A program made the position numbers and the translations under genes. Positions 51,328-62,270 of a DNA stretch of 64,000 nucleotides are shown here, one piece after another (the first letter of the stretch is position 1; every line of letters starts with the position of its first letter). The DNA lies in contig NZ_JBHSTP010000004.1 in assembly GCF_042660285.1 (NCBI RefSeq), forward strand, positions 223,017 to 287,016. The letters are read 5' to 3'. Origin of the DNA: Luethyella okanaganae. Lineage in GTDB: Bacteria > Actinomycetota > Actinomycetes > Actinomycetales > Microbacteriaceae. The notes under the pieces were generated by a model. It did no database searches, was not told where the DNA came from, and worked only from the letters and a program-made list of their open reading frames with translations.

Positions 51328-52380
51328 ATGATGGTCAGAACAGCAATGGTCGTAGGGGCTCGCGGAGTGATCGGCGGCAACCTCATCAGTCATCTCGAGC
51401 GCATCGGGGGATGGAACGTCATCGGTCTGTCACGGCGCGGCGGCCCGACCGCCGGCAGAGTCCGTCACATCGCCGTCGATCTACTCGATCGAGATGAGAC
51501 GACCGAGAAGCTGCAGCACCTTTCGGAGGTCACGCACCTCTTCTACGCCGCATATCAGGACCGGCCGAACTGGGCCGAACTCGTCGCGCCGAATCTTGCG
51601 ATGCTCACCAATGTGGTCGACGCGATCGAGCCGGTCGCCTCGGGTCTCGAGCACATCAGCCTGATGCAGGGCTACAAGGTCTATGGCGCTCATCTCGGAC
51701 CCTTCGCGTCGCCCGCTCGCGAGAACGACCCGCCGCACATGCCGCCTGAGTTCAATGTCGCCCAGCAGCAGTTCCTCGAGCGGCGCCAGCCCGGCTCGAC
51801 CTGGAACTGGTCGGCCATCCGCCCGTCTGTGGTGGCCGGCATCGCGTTGGGCAACCCGATGAATCTCGCGATGGTCATTGCCGTCTACGCGTCGATGAGT
51901 AAAGAGCTCGGCGTCCCCTTCCGCTTCCCGGGCAAGCCGGGCGCCTACTCGAGCCTGATCGAGATGACAGATGCAGACCTCCTCGCCAAGGCGACGGTAT
52001 GGGCCGCGACGGATACCGCCGGCGCGAACCAGGCCTACAACATCACGAACGGCGATATCTTCCGCTGGAGCTCGATGTGGCCGAAGCTCGCGGCCTTCTT
52101 CGACCTGGAGGTCGCACCGCCGCTCCCGATGACGCTCGCCGACGTGATGGCCGACAAGGCCGAGCTGTGGGACCGGATGGTGCGCGAACACGACCTCGAA
52201 CCGACTCCATACGCCGATGTGTCGTCCTGGCCGTTCGGAGACGCGGTGTTCGGATGGGACTACGACATGATCGCGGACGGCTCGAAGGCTCGCCGGGCCG
52301 GCTTCCACGAATACGTCGAGACGGAAGGGATGTTCCTGCGGATCTTCAACGAACTCCGCGACCGGAGGATCATCCCTTAG
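51328..52380 (+). CDS. PRISE-type SDR family oxidoreductase
   Basis: 350 residues. The Rossmann N-terminus AMVVGARGVIGGNLISHLER and the blocks EHISLMQGYKVYGAHLGPFA, WNWSAIRPSVVAGIALGNPM, YNITNGDIFRWSSMWP match the progesterone-5-beta-reductase/iridoid-synthase-like SDRs (YKVYG holds the active-site Lys). They reduce activated alkenes with NADPH; the natural substrate is unknown. The start is either of two adjacent ATGs. Confidence 0.9.
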   Translation: MMVRTAMVVGARGVIGGNLISHLERIGGWNVIGLSRRGGPTAGRVRHIAVDLLDRDETTEKLQHLSEVTHLFYAAYQDRPNWAELVAPNLAMLTNVVDAIEPVASGLEHISLMQGYKVYGAHLGPFASPARENDPPHMPPEFNVAQQQFLERRQPGSTWNWSAIRPSVVAGIALGNPMNLAMVIAVYASMSKELGVPFRFPGKPGAYSSLIEMTDADLLAKATVWAATDTAGANQAYNITNGDIFRWSSMWPKLAAFFDLEVAPPLPMTLADVMADKAELWDRMVREHDLEPTPYADVSSWPFGDAVFGWDYDMIADGSKARRAGFHEYVETEGMFLRIFNELRDRRIIP

Positions 52381-52705
52381 CCCTCACACCGCACGAGGCC
52401 GGCGGCGGCGAGGCTCTGCGGCAGAGAGGGAAGTATCCAGGCCGGGGCGGGCTCGAGAGTCGGGCGCGGCGCGCGCACGGGCTCCTGGTCCACGCCGAGC
52501 AGCGGACGTCACAGCGACGTGCCGCTGCTACGGCGCGACCGTCGGCTCACCGCATCGAACGGGGCCGGAAACCTCGCGTGCGTTACAGTGGACCCGACCC
52601 CCGGATCACGATTTGACCCGGCGAGCGCACCCCGGTCGTGGGGCGGCAGGTCGATCGTGAACAGCTCTATCGCGACTCCTGATCCAGCACCCACCGGAGG
52701 TCTCC
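52381..52705. other. intergenic, 325 bp
   Basis: No convincing gene. It holds the promoter region of the F420-0 transport operon, with GGAGG six bases before the GTG start. No riboswitch fold was recognised. Confidence 0.4.
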
Positions 52706-53692
52706 GTGATCCGTCCCTCTCGTCCACTCCTCGCCCTCCCCGTCGTCGTCGCGCTCGGCCTCGCCGGCTGCGCGAGCCCGAGTGCGACGGTCGAGACGCC
52801 CGCGGCAGCCGCGCCGGACGCCGTCGTGAGCGTCGATAATTGCGGCACCGTCGTGGACTTCGACGCCGCGCCGGAACGAGTGCTCACGATCAAGTCGACG
52901 TCGACCGAGATGCTGCTCGCACTCGGACTCGGCGACCGGATCGTCGGAACGGCTTTCCAGGACGGACCCGTGCCCGAGGAGTGGAGCGCCGCAGCGTCCG
53001 GATTGGTCTCCGTCTCCGACAAGGTGCCGTCGCAGGAGGCCGTGCTCGAACTCGAACCCGATCTCGTCTACGCAGGCTGGGAGTCGAATTTCGCTGCGGA
53101 CGGCGCGGGTGAACGCGCCTCCCTCGAGGCGCTCGGCGTGCACAGCTACGTGTCGCCCGCCGCCTGCAAGGAGCCCGGTTACAAGCCGGCGAAGCTCGAT
53201 TTCGCGCAGATCTTCGGCGAGATCGATGAGGTCGCCACGATCTTCCGCACGGATGCCTCCCCCGTCGTCGATGCCCAGCAGAAAGTGCTCGCCGGCATCG
53301 AGCCGCTCACCGGCGACGTGACGGCGCTGTGGTACTCCTCCGGCACCGACACTCCCTACGTCGGGGGTGGAACCGGCGCGCCGCAGCTTCTCATGGAGAC
53401 GGTCGGCCTGCGCAACATCGCCGCCGAGGTGCAGGACACCTGGACGTCGTACAGCTGGGAGGCCATCGTCGACGCGAACCCCGACGTGATCGTGCTCGTC
53501 GACGCCACCTGGAACACGGCCGCGAAGAAGATCGAGCTGCTCACCTCGAACCCGGCAACCGCCGGCCTCGACGCCGTCGTCAACAAGCGCTACCTCGTCC
53601 TGCCCTTCCCCGCGAGCGAGGCCGGGGTCAGGAGCGTCCCAGCGGCCGCCGACCTCGCCGCCCAGCTCGAGAAGCTCGACCTGCACACGTGA
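52706..53692 (+). CDS. F420-0 ABC transporter substrate-binding lipoprotein
   Basis: 328 residues from a GTG. Lipobox LGLAGC (residues ~17-22). The BtuF/FecB-like domain has RVLTIKSTSTEMLLALGLGD, ELEPDLVYAGWESNF and VDANPDVIVLVDATW. The fold matches metallophore/vitamin-type binding proteins. In Actinobacteria this gene set next to cofD is annotated as a putative F420-0 transporter; the true ligand is not proven. It is first in a four-gene operon. Confidence 0.85.
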   Translation: MIRPSRPLLALPVVVALGLAGCASPSATVETPAAAAPDAVVSVDNCGTVVDFDAAPERVLTIKSTSTEMLLALGLGDRIVGTAFQDGPVPEEWSAAASGLVSVSDKVPSQEAVLELEPDLVYAGWESNFAADGAGERASLEALGVHSYVSPAACKEPGYKPAKLDFAQIFGEIDEVATIFRTDASPVVDAQQKVLAGIEPLTGDVTALWYSSGTDTPYVGGGTGAPQLLMETVGLRNIAAEVQDTWTSYSWEAIVDANPDVIVLVDATWNTAAKKIELLTSNPATAGLDAVVNKRYLVLPFPASEAGVRSVPAAADLAAQLEKLDLHT

Positions 53693-54782
53693 TGCGGGCG
53701 GCACCGAACCCGATGACGCAGGCCCCGGACGACCGTCGGCCGGTGCCCGGGCCGGTCGTGCGCACGTCCCGCTCCCGCTCCCGCCTCACGGTCAGCGCCT
53801 GGAGCGTCGTCGCGATCGTCGCACTCGTTCTGTCGATCACGACGGCCGTCACGATCGGGCCCGCCGAGATCGGCGTCCTCGATGTCTGGCGGGCGGTCGC
53901 CCATCACCTCGGCTTCGGCGACGGCACGCTCGCCCCGCTGCAGGACGGCATCGTATGGCAATTGCGGATGCCACGTGTGCTCACCGCCGCCCTCGTCGGG
54001 GCCGGCCTGGCCCTCAGCGGCGCCGTCATGCAGGCGATCACCCGCAACCCGCTCGCCGATCCCTACCTGCTCGGCCTCTCGTCGGGCGCATCGATGGGTG
54101 CCGTCGCCGTGCTCCTGCTCGGTGTCGGCCTGCTCCTCCCCGTCGCCGCGTTCCTGGGCGCCCTCCTCGCGCTCGCAGGCACCCTGCTCTTGGCGGGGCG
54201 CGGCGGGCGCATCACTCCGACGAGGACCGTGCTGGCCGGCCTCGCCGTGTCGTCGCTGGCCGGCGCCGTCACGAGCCTCGTCATCTTCTGGACGGCCACC
54301 GGCGACTCCTACCGTGAGATCCTCAGCTGGCTTCTCGGTTCGCTGTCGGGCTCGAGCTGGCTCACGGTCGGGATAGCAGCCGCCGGATTCGCCGTCGCCG
54401 GGCTGCCATTGCTCCTCTCCGGCCGCATGCTCGACGCCTTCGCCTTCGGCGATACCGCTGCGACGTCACTCGGCGTCAACGTGCAGGCCGCACGCCTGTG
54501 GATGCTCGGCGGCGTCGCGCTGCTGACGGGAGCCATGGTGTCCGTCAGCGGCTCGATCGGCTTCGTCGGGCTCGTCCTTCCGCACACGGTGCGCTTGCTC
54601 GTCGGCCCCGGCCATCGGGCTCTGCTACCGTTGTCAGCCCTCGTCGGAGGGATCTTCCTCATCGGGGCCGACACCATCGCCAGGACCGCCTTCGACCCGC
54701 GCGAGCTCCCCGTCGGGATCGTCACCGCCCTCGTGGGCGCGCCGGTCTTCGCCATACTCCTCGATCGCAAACGGAGGATGAC

Positions 54783-54786
<4 letters not shown>
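53692..54786 (+). CDS. F420-0 ABC transporter permease (FecCD type)
   Basis: 364 residues with about ten helices. ITRNPLADPYLLGLSSGASM and IGFVGLVLPHTVRLLVGPGH are signatures of the FecCD/BtuC family. It starts one base into the previous stop (TGATG) and overlaps the next gene by 4 bp. Confidence 0.93.
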
Positions 54787-55588
<802 letters not shown>

Positions 55589-55592
<4 letters not shown>

Positions 55593-56557
55593 GGATCGTG
55601 CTCCTGGCTGGCGGAGTCGGCGGAGCTCGTTTCACACGTGGCCTGCTCGATCATCTCGTCGCATCCGGCACCGCTGCCGACGTCACGGTCGTGGCCAACA
55701 CCGGCGACGACATCTGGATGAACGGCCTGAGGCTCTGTCCCGACCTCGACACCATGATGTACACGCTCGGCGGCGGCATCCACGAGGAGCAGGGGTGGGG
55801 GCGCGCCGACGAGAGCCGCCGCGTCGCCGACGAACTCGACGCCTACGGCGTCGGAGTGGCCTGGTTCACCCTCGGCGACCTCGACCTCGCCACCCATATC
55901 GCGCGCACCCAGCTCCTGCGCGAAGGGAACAGCCTGAGCGCGGCGACGGCGAGGCTCTGCGCACGCTGGAAGCCCGGGGTCAGGCTGCTGCCGATGAGCG
56001 ACGAACCGGTCGAGACCCATGTGCGCCTCGCCGGCTCCGACCAACTCATGCACTTCGAGGAATGGTGGGTGCGGTTGCGGGCAACAGTACCTGCCCAGGA
56101 GTTCGTGCAGTCGGGTGTCGAGGACGCCTCACCCGCTCCCGGCGTGCTCGATGCGATCCGCGACGCCGACGTGGTGGTCCTACCGCCGTCGAACCCGGTC
56201 GTGTCGATCGGCACGATCCTCGGGGTTCCCGGCATCCGCGACGCCGTGCGAGAAACCAGCGGCCGTGTCGTCGGTGTCTCACCGATCATCGGCGGCGCAG
56301 CCGTGCGCGGCATGGCGGCAGCGTGCCTCACGACGATCGGAGTCGCCACCAGCGCAGATGCCGTCGCCGTTCACTACGGCCCACGTTCCAGAGGCGGGCT
56401 CCTCGACGCCTGGCTCGTCGACGAGACTGACGCCGTGCTCGTGCCCGGGCTCGCCGCAGACGGCATCCCCTGCCGTGCCGTGCCGCTCTGGCTCCGCGAC
56501 ACGGCGAGCAGCGCCCGACTCGCCGCTGACGCCCTCGCCATGGCCGAGCGTGACTAG
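55589..56557 (+). CDS. cofD: 2-phospho-L-lactate transferase (CofD/FbiA)
   Basis: 322 residues. It joins the activated phospholactate or phosphoenolpyruvate unit to the deazaflavin FO, producing the (dehydro-)F420-0 core. The N-terminus VLLAGGVGGARFTRGL, VVANTGDDIWMNGLRLCPDL, and VVVLPPSNPVVSIGTILG are CofD hallmarks. No cofC, cofE or fbiC lies in the window. Its place in a transporter operon supports the idea that the transporter moves an F420 intermediate. Confidence 0.95.
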
Positions 56558-56601
56558 ACGATGAGCGAAGAAAAACCACCCGAGACGAGCGCCGACAGGC
56601 G

Positions 56602-56637
56602 AAAGACCCCGAGTCTCGTATGGTCATCGGGGTCTTT
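56602..56637. terminator. bidirectional terminator between cofD and the helicase
   Basis: AAAGACCCCGA/TCGGGGTCTTT (11-bp perfect arms, 14-nt loop) between convergent genes; the arm ends supply the T-run on each strand. Confidence 0.85.
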
Positions 56638-56806
56638 CTGCATCTGACTTTCACATCAGGTGGTTCACTACACGATACGCCGATGCCCTGACGTGTCAAG
56701 ACTCGGGAAGAACCTCACCTCGATGAGAGGTTGAGACTCACACGGCTCTGTATCGACGCCCAGCCCGAGACCCATCACGATCGGACGCATCACGTGCTCG
56801 GCGCGG

Positions 56807-59437
56807 CTACAGTCGGTCGACCGCGAGCACGCGCACGACCGCGAATCCTGCTTCGTCAGAGGCCGCGAGGTCGATCTCAGCGCTGATGCCCCAATCGTGG
56901 TCGCCGACAGGGTCGTCGAGGATCTGCCGTGCGCGCCAGACGGGTTCGCTCTCGTCGAGCAGCACGAGCGCCGAGCTGCGGGCATCGGCTCCGGTAAGGA
57001 TCTCGTCGTGCTCGCCGAAATACCGGTCGAGGGCGTTCCCCCACTCCTCGGAGCCGAAACCGTGCTCCGCGTCGAGTTCGCCGAGCGCCTCGACGTCGTC
57101 GCGGGCGGCGAGCTGAACCCGGCGGAAGAGCTCGTTGCGCACGAGAACCCGGAACGCCCGCACATTGGAGCTGAGTCGCTTGGGAGCGGGTGGAACGACG
57201 TCACCGGCGTGCGCGGAGTGCGCCTCAGCATCCGGATGCGCCAATTCGGCCCACTCGTCGAGCAGGCTGGAGTCCACCTGACGCACGAGCTCGCCGAGCC
57301 ATTCGATGAGGTCGTGCAGTTCCTCGGTCTTCGCCTCGTCCGGGATCGTCTGCCGCGACGCGCGGTAGGCGTCGGAAAGATAGCGCAGCACGACGCCCTC
57401 CGAACGGGCGAGCTTGTAGAAGCTCGTGAACTCACCGAACGACATCGCGCGCTCGTACATGTCGCGCACGACCGACTTGGGACGCAGTTCGAAGTCTGCC
57501 ACCCAGGGCTGAGCCGCTCTGTAGCTTTCGAAGGCGGCTTCGAGCAGTTCGGTGAGCGGCTTCGGATACGTGACGTCCTCCAGCAGCGCCATCCGCTCGT
57601 CGTACTCGATGCCGTCGGCCTTCATCGCAGCGACGGCCGCGCCGCGGGCCATGAACTGCTGCTGGCTGAGCACGGCGCGGGGATCGTCGAGGGTCGCCTC
57701 GACGATCGAGATCATGTCGAGGGCGTAGTGTCCGGTTCCCGTCCCCGCCGTCCCGCCCCCGGATCCTGCCCCACCACTCCCCGAGCCTGCCCCGCCGTCT
57801 CCCGAGCCTGCCTCTCCGCTCCCTGAGCCTGTCGAAGGGCTGGGATCCAGCAGTTCGAAGGCGGCGAGCGCGAACGGCGACAACGGCTGGTTGAGGGCGA
57901 AGTTCGGCTGTAGTTCCACGGTCAGGCGGATGTCGTCGCCCCGCTGCTCGACGACACCCGCCTCTCTCAGCGTGCGGTAGATTCCGAGCGCCCGGCGAGC
58001 GAGCACAAGCTGTCTGCGCCACGGCTCGTGGTTGTCGAACACGAGATCGCGCATGTGCCGGTAGGCGTCGCCCCCGCGGCCGATCACGTTGATCATCATG
58101 GCGCTCGTGATCTGCATGCTCGAGACGAGCGGCTCCGGCACGGCCTCTACAAGACGCAGAAACGACGGCTCACCCCAGGAGACGAATCCATCCGGCGCCT
58201 TCTTGCGGACGATCTTGCGTTTCTTCTTCGGGTCGTCGCCCGCCTTCTCGATCGCCTTGAGGTTCTCCGTCTCATGCTCCGGCGCCTGCACGACCACGGT
58301 ACCGGCCGTGTCGAAGCCCGCCCTGCCAGCACGACCGGCGATCTGATGGAATTCGCGGGCGCCCAGCTGCCGCATCCGCTGCCCGTCGAACTTGGTGAGC
58401 GCCGTGAGCAGCACCGTGCGAATGGGGACGTTGATGCCGACGCCGAGTGTGTCGGTGCCGCAGATCACACGAAGCAGGCCCCGCTGGGCAATGGTCTCGA
58501 CGAGGCGCCGATACTTGGGCAGCATTCCGGCATGGTGCACACCGATGCCTGCGCGGATGAGCCGCGAGAGCGTCTTGCCGAAGCTCGTCGTGAAGCGGAA
58601 CTCGCCGATGAGTTCGGCGATCTCATCACGCTGCTCGCGACTCGCGATCTTCACGCTGCTCAGCGCCTGCGCTCGTTCCAGCGCCGCCGCCTGGGAGAAG
58701 TGCACGATGTAGACCGGTGCCTGTCCCGTGACGAGCAGCTCCTCGACGGTCTCGTGGACGGGCGTCGTCTCGTAGTAGTAGTGCAATGGCACAGGCCGCT
58801 CGACGCCCGTGACCTGCGCGGTCTCACGCCCCGTGCGACGGCTGAGATCCGCCGCGATCGCCGTCATGTCTCCGAGCGTCGCGGACATGAGAATGAACTG
58901 CACGTGCGGGAGCATGAGCAGTGGAACCTGCCAGGCCCAGCCACGGTCGGGGTCGGCGTAGAAATGGAACTCGTCCATGACGACCTGGTCGACACGAGTG
59001 TCCTCGCCGTGTCGAAGCGCCTGGTTGGCGAGGATCTCGGCCGTGCAGCAGACGATCGGGGCATCGGGGTTGACAGCAGAGTCACCCGTCATCATGCCGA
59101 CGTTCTGGGCTCCGAAGATGCCGACGAGGGCGAAGAACTTCTCGCTCACGAGAGCCTTGATCGGCGCGGTGTAGAAGCTGCGCTTGCCTGCTGCGAGCGC
59201 GGCGAAGTGCGCGCCGACCGCGACGAGGGACTTGCCCGTCCCCGTCGGCGTGCTGAGAACGAGGTTGGCTCCCGAGACGATCTCGATGAGCGCCTCCTCC
59301 TGCGCCGGGTAGAGACGCAGGCCGCCGTCGCGCACCCACTCCTCGAAGCCGTCGAAGAGCGCGTCCGGATCCCGGGGATCGCCTCCCCCGGGTGCCGGGG
59401 GCATGCGGTCGAGCAGGGGGATGGTCTCGACCGTCAT
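56807..59437 (-). CDS. Ski2-like DEAD/DEAH-box helicase
   Basis: 876 residues from the ATG at 59437. Motifs: NLVLSTPTGTGKSLVAVGAH (Walker A), VMDEFHFYADPDRGWAWQ (DEFH), FILMSATLGD (SAT), VICGTDTLGVGINVPIRTVL and FHQIAGRAGRAGFD. It matches the large actinobacterial Ski2/HelY helicases. A 37-residue Gly/Ser insert (PSPSTGSGSGEAGSGDGG...) near residues 535-570 is encoded by repeats that include CCCTGAGCCTGTCGAAGGG. It probably unwinds RNA; the insert looks recent and tolerated. Confidence 0.92.
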   Translation of the reverse strand: MTVETIPLLDRMPPAPGGGDPRDPDALFDGFEEWVRDGGLRLYPAQEEALIEIVSGANLVLSTPTGTGKSLVAVGAHFAALAAGKRSFYTAPIKALVSEKFFALVGIFGAQNVGMMTGDSAVNPDAPIVCCTAEILANQALRHGEDTRVDQVVMDEFHFYADPDRGWAWQVPLLMLPHVQFILMSATLGDMTAIAADLSRRTGRETAQVTGVERPVPLHYYYETTPVHETVEELLVTGQAPVYIVHFSQAAALERAQALSSVKIASREQRDEIAELIGEFRFTTSFGKTLSRLIRAGIGVHHAGMLPKYRRLVETIAQRGLLRVICGTDTLGVGINVPIRTVLLTALTKFDGQRMRQLGAREFHQIAGRAGRAGFDTAGTVVVQAPEHETENLKAIEKAGDDPKKKRKIVRKKAPDGFVSWGEPSFLRLVEAVPEPLVSSMQITSAMMINVIGRGGDAYRHMRDLVFDNHEPWRRQLVLARRALGIYRTLREAGVVEQRGDDIRLTVELQPNFALNQPLSPFALAAFELLDPSPSTGSGSGEAGSGDGGAGSGSGGAGSGGGTAGTGTGHYALDMISIVEATLDDPRAVLSQQQFMARGAAVAAMKADGIEYDERMALLEDVTYPKPLTELLEAAFESYRAAQPWVADFELRPKSVVRDMYERAMSFGEFTSFYKLARSEGVVLRYLSDAYRASRQTIPDEAKTEELHDLIEWLGELVRQVDSSLLDEWAELAHPDAEAHSAHAGDVVPPAPKRLSSNVRAFRVLVRNELFRRVQLAARDDVEALGELDAEHGFGSEEWGNALDRYFGEHDEILTGADARSSALVLLDESEPVWRARQILDDPVGDHDWGISAEIDLAASDEAGFAVVRVLAVDRL

Positions 59438-59653
59438 ACTGACCAATCCTAGGTCGCGGACACGACCATTCCTCAGAGGCGCCCGAGTCCGAGCCCGCCG
59501 GCGCCCCGACGCCCCGAACGCGGTGTGCCGGGTCATCGGGCGTATCCGCGTCGACGACCGTTCCACCTCCCGGCCATATCCTGAAACAGAAACGTCACAT
59601 CGTCGTCGTAGCCTGGAGGGAGCGATTGACGCCGAGGAGGAGCCGGGAACACT

Positions 59654-59989
59654 ATGAGCGAGACGCCGCCCCACCTCGAAACGCTGCGCGGGGAGGCACG
59701 CGACGAGTTGTCGGCGATCATCGAGTTCCGGTGTCGTCTGGGTGAGGATCCGTGGGAGTTCCTGCCCGAGCTGCCATCGGTCGACGAGCAGGTCGTGCTC
59801 ACGATACGGGCCGACCGCATCGACATCCCATCGATCTCGGAGGCGCGCTCGCGTGCGTATCATCCGACGGCGCGTGACGGCCAGGCCGAGCGGTTCGAGT
59901 TCGGGCTGCTGCGCGCGATCGCGCTCGAGCATCCCGAGTTGACTCCGGCGGTCTGGCGGCTGCTCGACAGGTTCCCTCAGCCAGGCTGA
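59654..59989 (+). CDS. hypothetical protein
   Basis: 111 residues, soluble and acidic (ELSAIIEFRCRLGEDPWEFL, LRAIALEHPELTPAVWRLLD). It is divergent from the helicase; its end overlaps the DUF255 gene by 13 bp. Unknown family. Confidence 0.7.
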   Translation: MSETPPHLETLRGEARDELSAIIEFRCRLGEDPWEFLPELPSVDEQVVLTIRADRIDIPSISEARSRAYHPTARDGQAERFEFGLLRAIALEHPELTPAVWRLLDRFPQPG

Positions 59990-61974
59990 ACGGGCCGCAT
60001 GTCGAGCGCGGAAGCCTCGGTGACCGGAAGACGGCAGACGAAGTCGCGGCAGAGGTAAGCGGTCGCGCGTCCTTCCTTGCTCACACGACCGGAGAAGAGT
60101 CCGAACCCGGCTGCAGCGAATGCCGCCGCCTGCGAATCGTCGAGGATCACGGTGACGGATGTCGCCGACAGCCGGCTCGCGGCGACGAGTGCTTCGCTGT
60201 CCGCCGCCGACCGCACGGCGTAATCCGGCCGGTCGTCGCCCGGAACCGTGTCGGGGACGACGGTGACCAGTTGCACGACGGGGGCGGCGAGGCGGCTCAA
60301 GAGCGCGAGGACGCCGCCATGACCGATGGGCCGTTCGATGGCGGCCTCCGCGACGAGCGCCATCGCCGCCTGGGCGGCGTCGAGGTATCGCAATTCGCCC
60401 GTCAGAAGATGGAGCCGGAATGCGGCCGAGGCGGCTGCCGTGAGGCCCGACGGGTAGGCACCTTCCGAGGGGTCGAGCGCGAGCGCGAGCCCGTGCGCCC
60501 GCAACACCGGGTCCGCCCCGCCGGGCACCGCGAACGGAACCCGCGAGGCCAGGTCACCGGAGCCCCCTGGTCCTTCGGTCTCGGCACCCGCACCCGCACC
60601 GGCACCCGCACCCGCACCGAGCGTCGCATCGATGAGCGACCTCGCCGTCACGGCGTAGCGCGCCTCGCCCGTCGCCGCAGCGAGCACGAGCAGCCCTTCG
60701 GCGAACATGCCGTAGTCCTCGAGCGTCGCCGGCGCCGGCGAGGCACGCCCGCCGAGGGAGGCACGCAGCAGAAGGGGCCAGCCATCAGCGTTCTCGAAGA
60801 GATGTTGGTCGATCACGTAGTCGGCCGTCGACCGTGCAACGCTCAGCATGTCGGCGCGGTCGAAGGCGAGTCCCGCCCCGGCGAGGGCGGCGACGGCCAG
60901 CCCGTTCCATCCCGTCAGAACCTTCTCGTCGAGCGCCGGCGCCTGTTCGAGGGCGCGAAGCTCGGCGGCGAGCGCGTAGTAGCAGCCCTCTTTGCGGTGT
61001 CCGTCGACCACGCTCTCCGAGTCCTGAGCACTAGCGAATCCTCCTCCGGGCAACCGCAGGACAGTCGTGAGGAACCGTGCAACCCCCTCGGCGACGGTTC
61101 CCGCCCAGCTATTCTTCTCGGGGGCCAGCCGCCAGGCGGTCACGTAATCGTCGAGGAGGAGCGCATTGTCGTAGAGCATGCGCTCGTAATGCGGCTCGCT
61201 CCAGTCCCGGCGAGTGGCGTAGCGGAAGAATCCGCCGTCGACGGGGTCACGGAGCGGCGAGGCACCCATCCTCTTGAGAGTTCGTGAGGCGAGGACGGCA
61301 CCCTTCAGCCCGGAATCGAGCAGGAATCCCAACACGGGGGCCACGGGAAACTTTGGGGCGCCGCCGAACCCACCGAACGTCTCGTCCTCGTAGCCGGCGA
61401 GCTCGCAGACAGCCGCCTCGAGCGCCGCCGCATCCGGAAGCACCGTGTCGTCGGAGCGCGACATCTCGTGGCGCGCGGATGCCGCGATCACGCCGGCGAC
61501 GGCCGCCGCATTGCCCAACACCTCGTCGCGACGTGACGTCCATGCTTCGGCGATCGCTCCGAGCACCTGCAGGAACTCGGGAACCCCGTGCGCCGGCCGC
61601 GGGGGAAAGTAGGTTCCTGCGAAGAACGGCCCGCCGTCTGGGGTGGTGAAGACGTTGAGCGGCCAGCCGAGGTTGCCGGTGAACGCCCCGGCCGCCGCGA
61701 TGTAGCTGGCGTCGACATCGGGGTGCTCCTCGCGGTCGACCTTGATCGCCACGAAGTTGTCGTTGAGGTAGGCGGCGACAATCGGATCGCTGAAGCTCTC
61801 CCGCGCCATGACGTGGCACCAGTGGCAGGTCGCGTAGCCGATCGAGACGAGCACGGGAACATCACGACGGCGAGCCTCGGCAAAGGCGTCCGCTCCCCAC
61901 GGCCACCAGTCGACGGGGTTGTCGGCGTGGGATCGGAGATACGGGCTGACCGCATCGGCCAGATGGTTCACCAT
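59977..61974 (-). CDS. thioredoxin-domain protein, DUF255/YyaL family
   Basis: 665 residues. N-terminal thioredoxin-like domain (DNPVDWWPWGADAFAEARRR, LVSIGYATCHWCHVM with Cys50 and Cys53), VDREEHPDVDASYI, and GWPLNVFTTPDGGPFFAGTY; the rest is an alpha/alpha-toroid six-hairpin domain. A GAGAGAGAGA stretch (encoded by GCACCC repeats near 60590-60620) is a low-complexity insert. Biological role uncertain. Confidence 0.92.
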   Translation of the reverse strand: MVNHLADAVSPYLRSHADNPVDWWPWGADAFAEARRRDVPVLVSIGYATCHWCHVMARESFSDPIVAAYLNDNFVAIKVDREEHPDVDASYIAAAGAFTGNLGWPLNVFTTPDGGPFFAGTYFPPRPAHGVPEFLQVLGAIAEAWTSRRDEVLGNAAAVAGVIAASARHEMSRSDDTVLPDAAALEAAVCELAGYEDETFGGFGGAPKFPVAPVLGFLLDSGLKGAVLASRTLKRMGASPLRDPVDGGFFRYATRRDWSEPHYERMLYDNALLLDDYVTAWRLAPEKNSWAGTVAEGVARFLTTVLRLPGGGFASAQDSESVVDGHRKEGCYYALAAELRALEQAPALDEKVLTGWNGLAVAALAGAGLAFDRADMLSVARSTADYVIDQHLFENADGWPLLLRASLGGRASPAPATLEDYGMFAEGLLVLAAATGEARYAVTARSLIDATLGAGAGAGAGAGAETEGPGGSGDLASRVPFAVPGGADPVLRAHGLALALDPSEGAYPSGLTAAASAAFRLHLLTGELRYLDAAQAAMALVAEAAIERPIGHGGVLALLSRLAAPVVQLVTVVPDTVPGDDRPDYAVRSAADSEALVAASRLSATSVTVILDDSQAAAFAAAGFGLFSGRVSKEGRATAYLCRDFVCRLPVTEASALDMRPVQPG

Positions 61975-62036
61975 ACTGCCAGCCTAGGCGCAGAAGCTGC
62001 GGGCGAGCAGTGTGGTCGTCGAAACCGCCGAACCGC

Positions 62037-62198
62037 CTATTTCTCCGTCGAACCATCCTCGAGCCGCCGCGTGGCACCGTCGAGATACTCCTCGGCCGCT
62101 GCACCGGATCTGGTCACGAGGGCACTCGCAGCCTCCATCGCTTCGGCGGCCTCAGCAGAGGCGGCCTTCGAGAGAGAGTTCAGCTCTTCGTACGGCAC
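62037..62198 (-). CDS. possible small Ala-rich helical protein
   Basis: 53 residues from a GTG (VPYEELNSLSKAASAEAAEA), then MEAASALVTRSGAAAEEYLD, ending RRLEDGSTEK. Codon use is coding-like, and it follows the desulfurase-like gene on the same strand in the same frame. No ribosome site was found, so it may be only an open frame. Confidence 0.4.
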   Translation of the reverse strand: MPYEELNSLSKAASAEAAEAMEAASALVTRSGAAAEEYLDGATRRLEDGSTEK

Positions 62199-62270
62199 GG
62201 CGACAGGCTGGACCGGGGCGGACGAAGCGGCGAGAACTGCCCTCCGAAATCCGGTGTCTCGACTCGAGGC

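Noticed and set aside
52381..52705. Cobalamin or other riboswitch ahead of the F420-0 binding protein
   Set aside because: No conserved riboswitch core or stem arrangement was recognised.
59438..59932. N-terminal extension of the helicase frame
   Set aside because: Low-complexity, crosses the divergent promoter and the gene at 59654; the ATG at 59437 starts the conserved protein.
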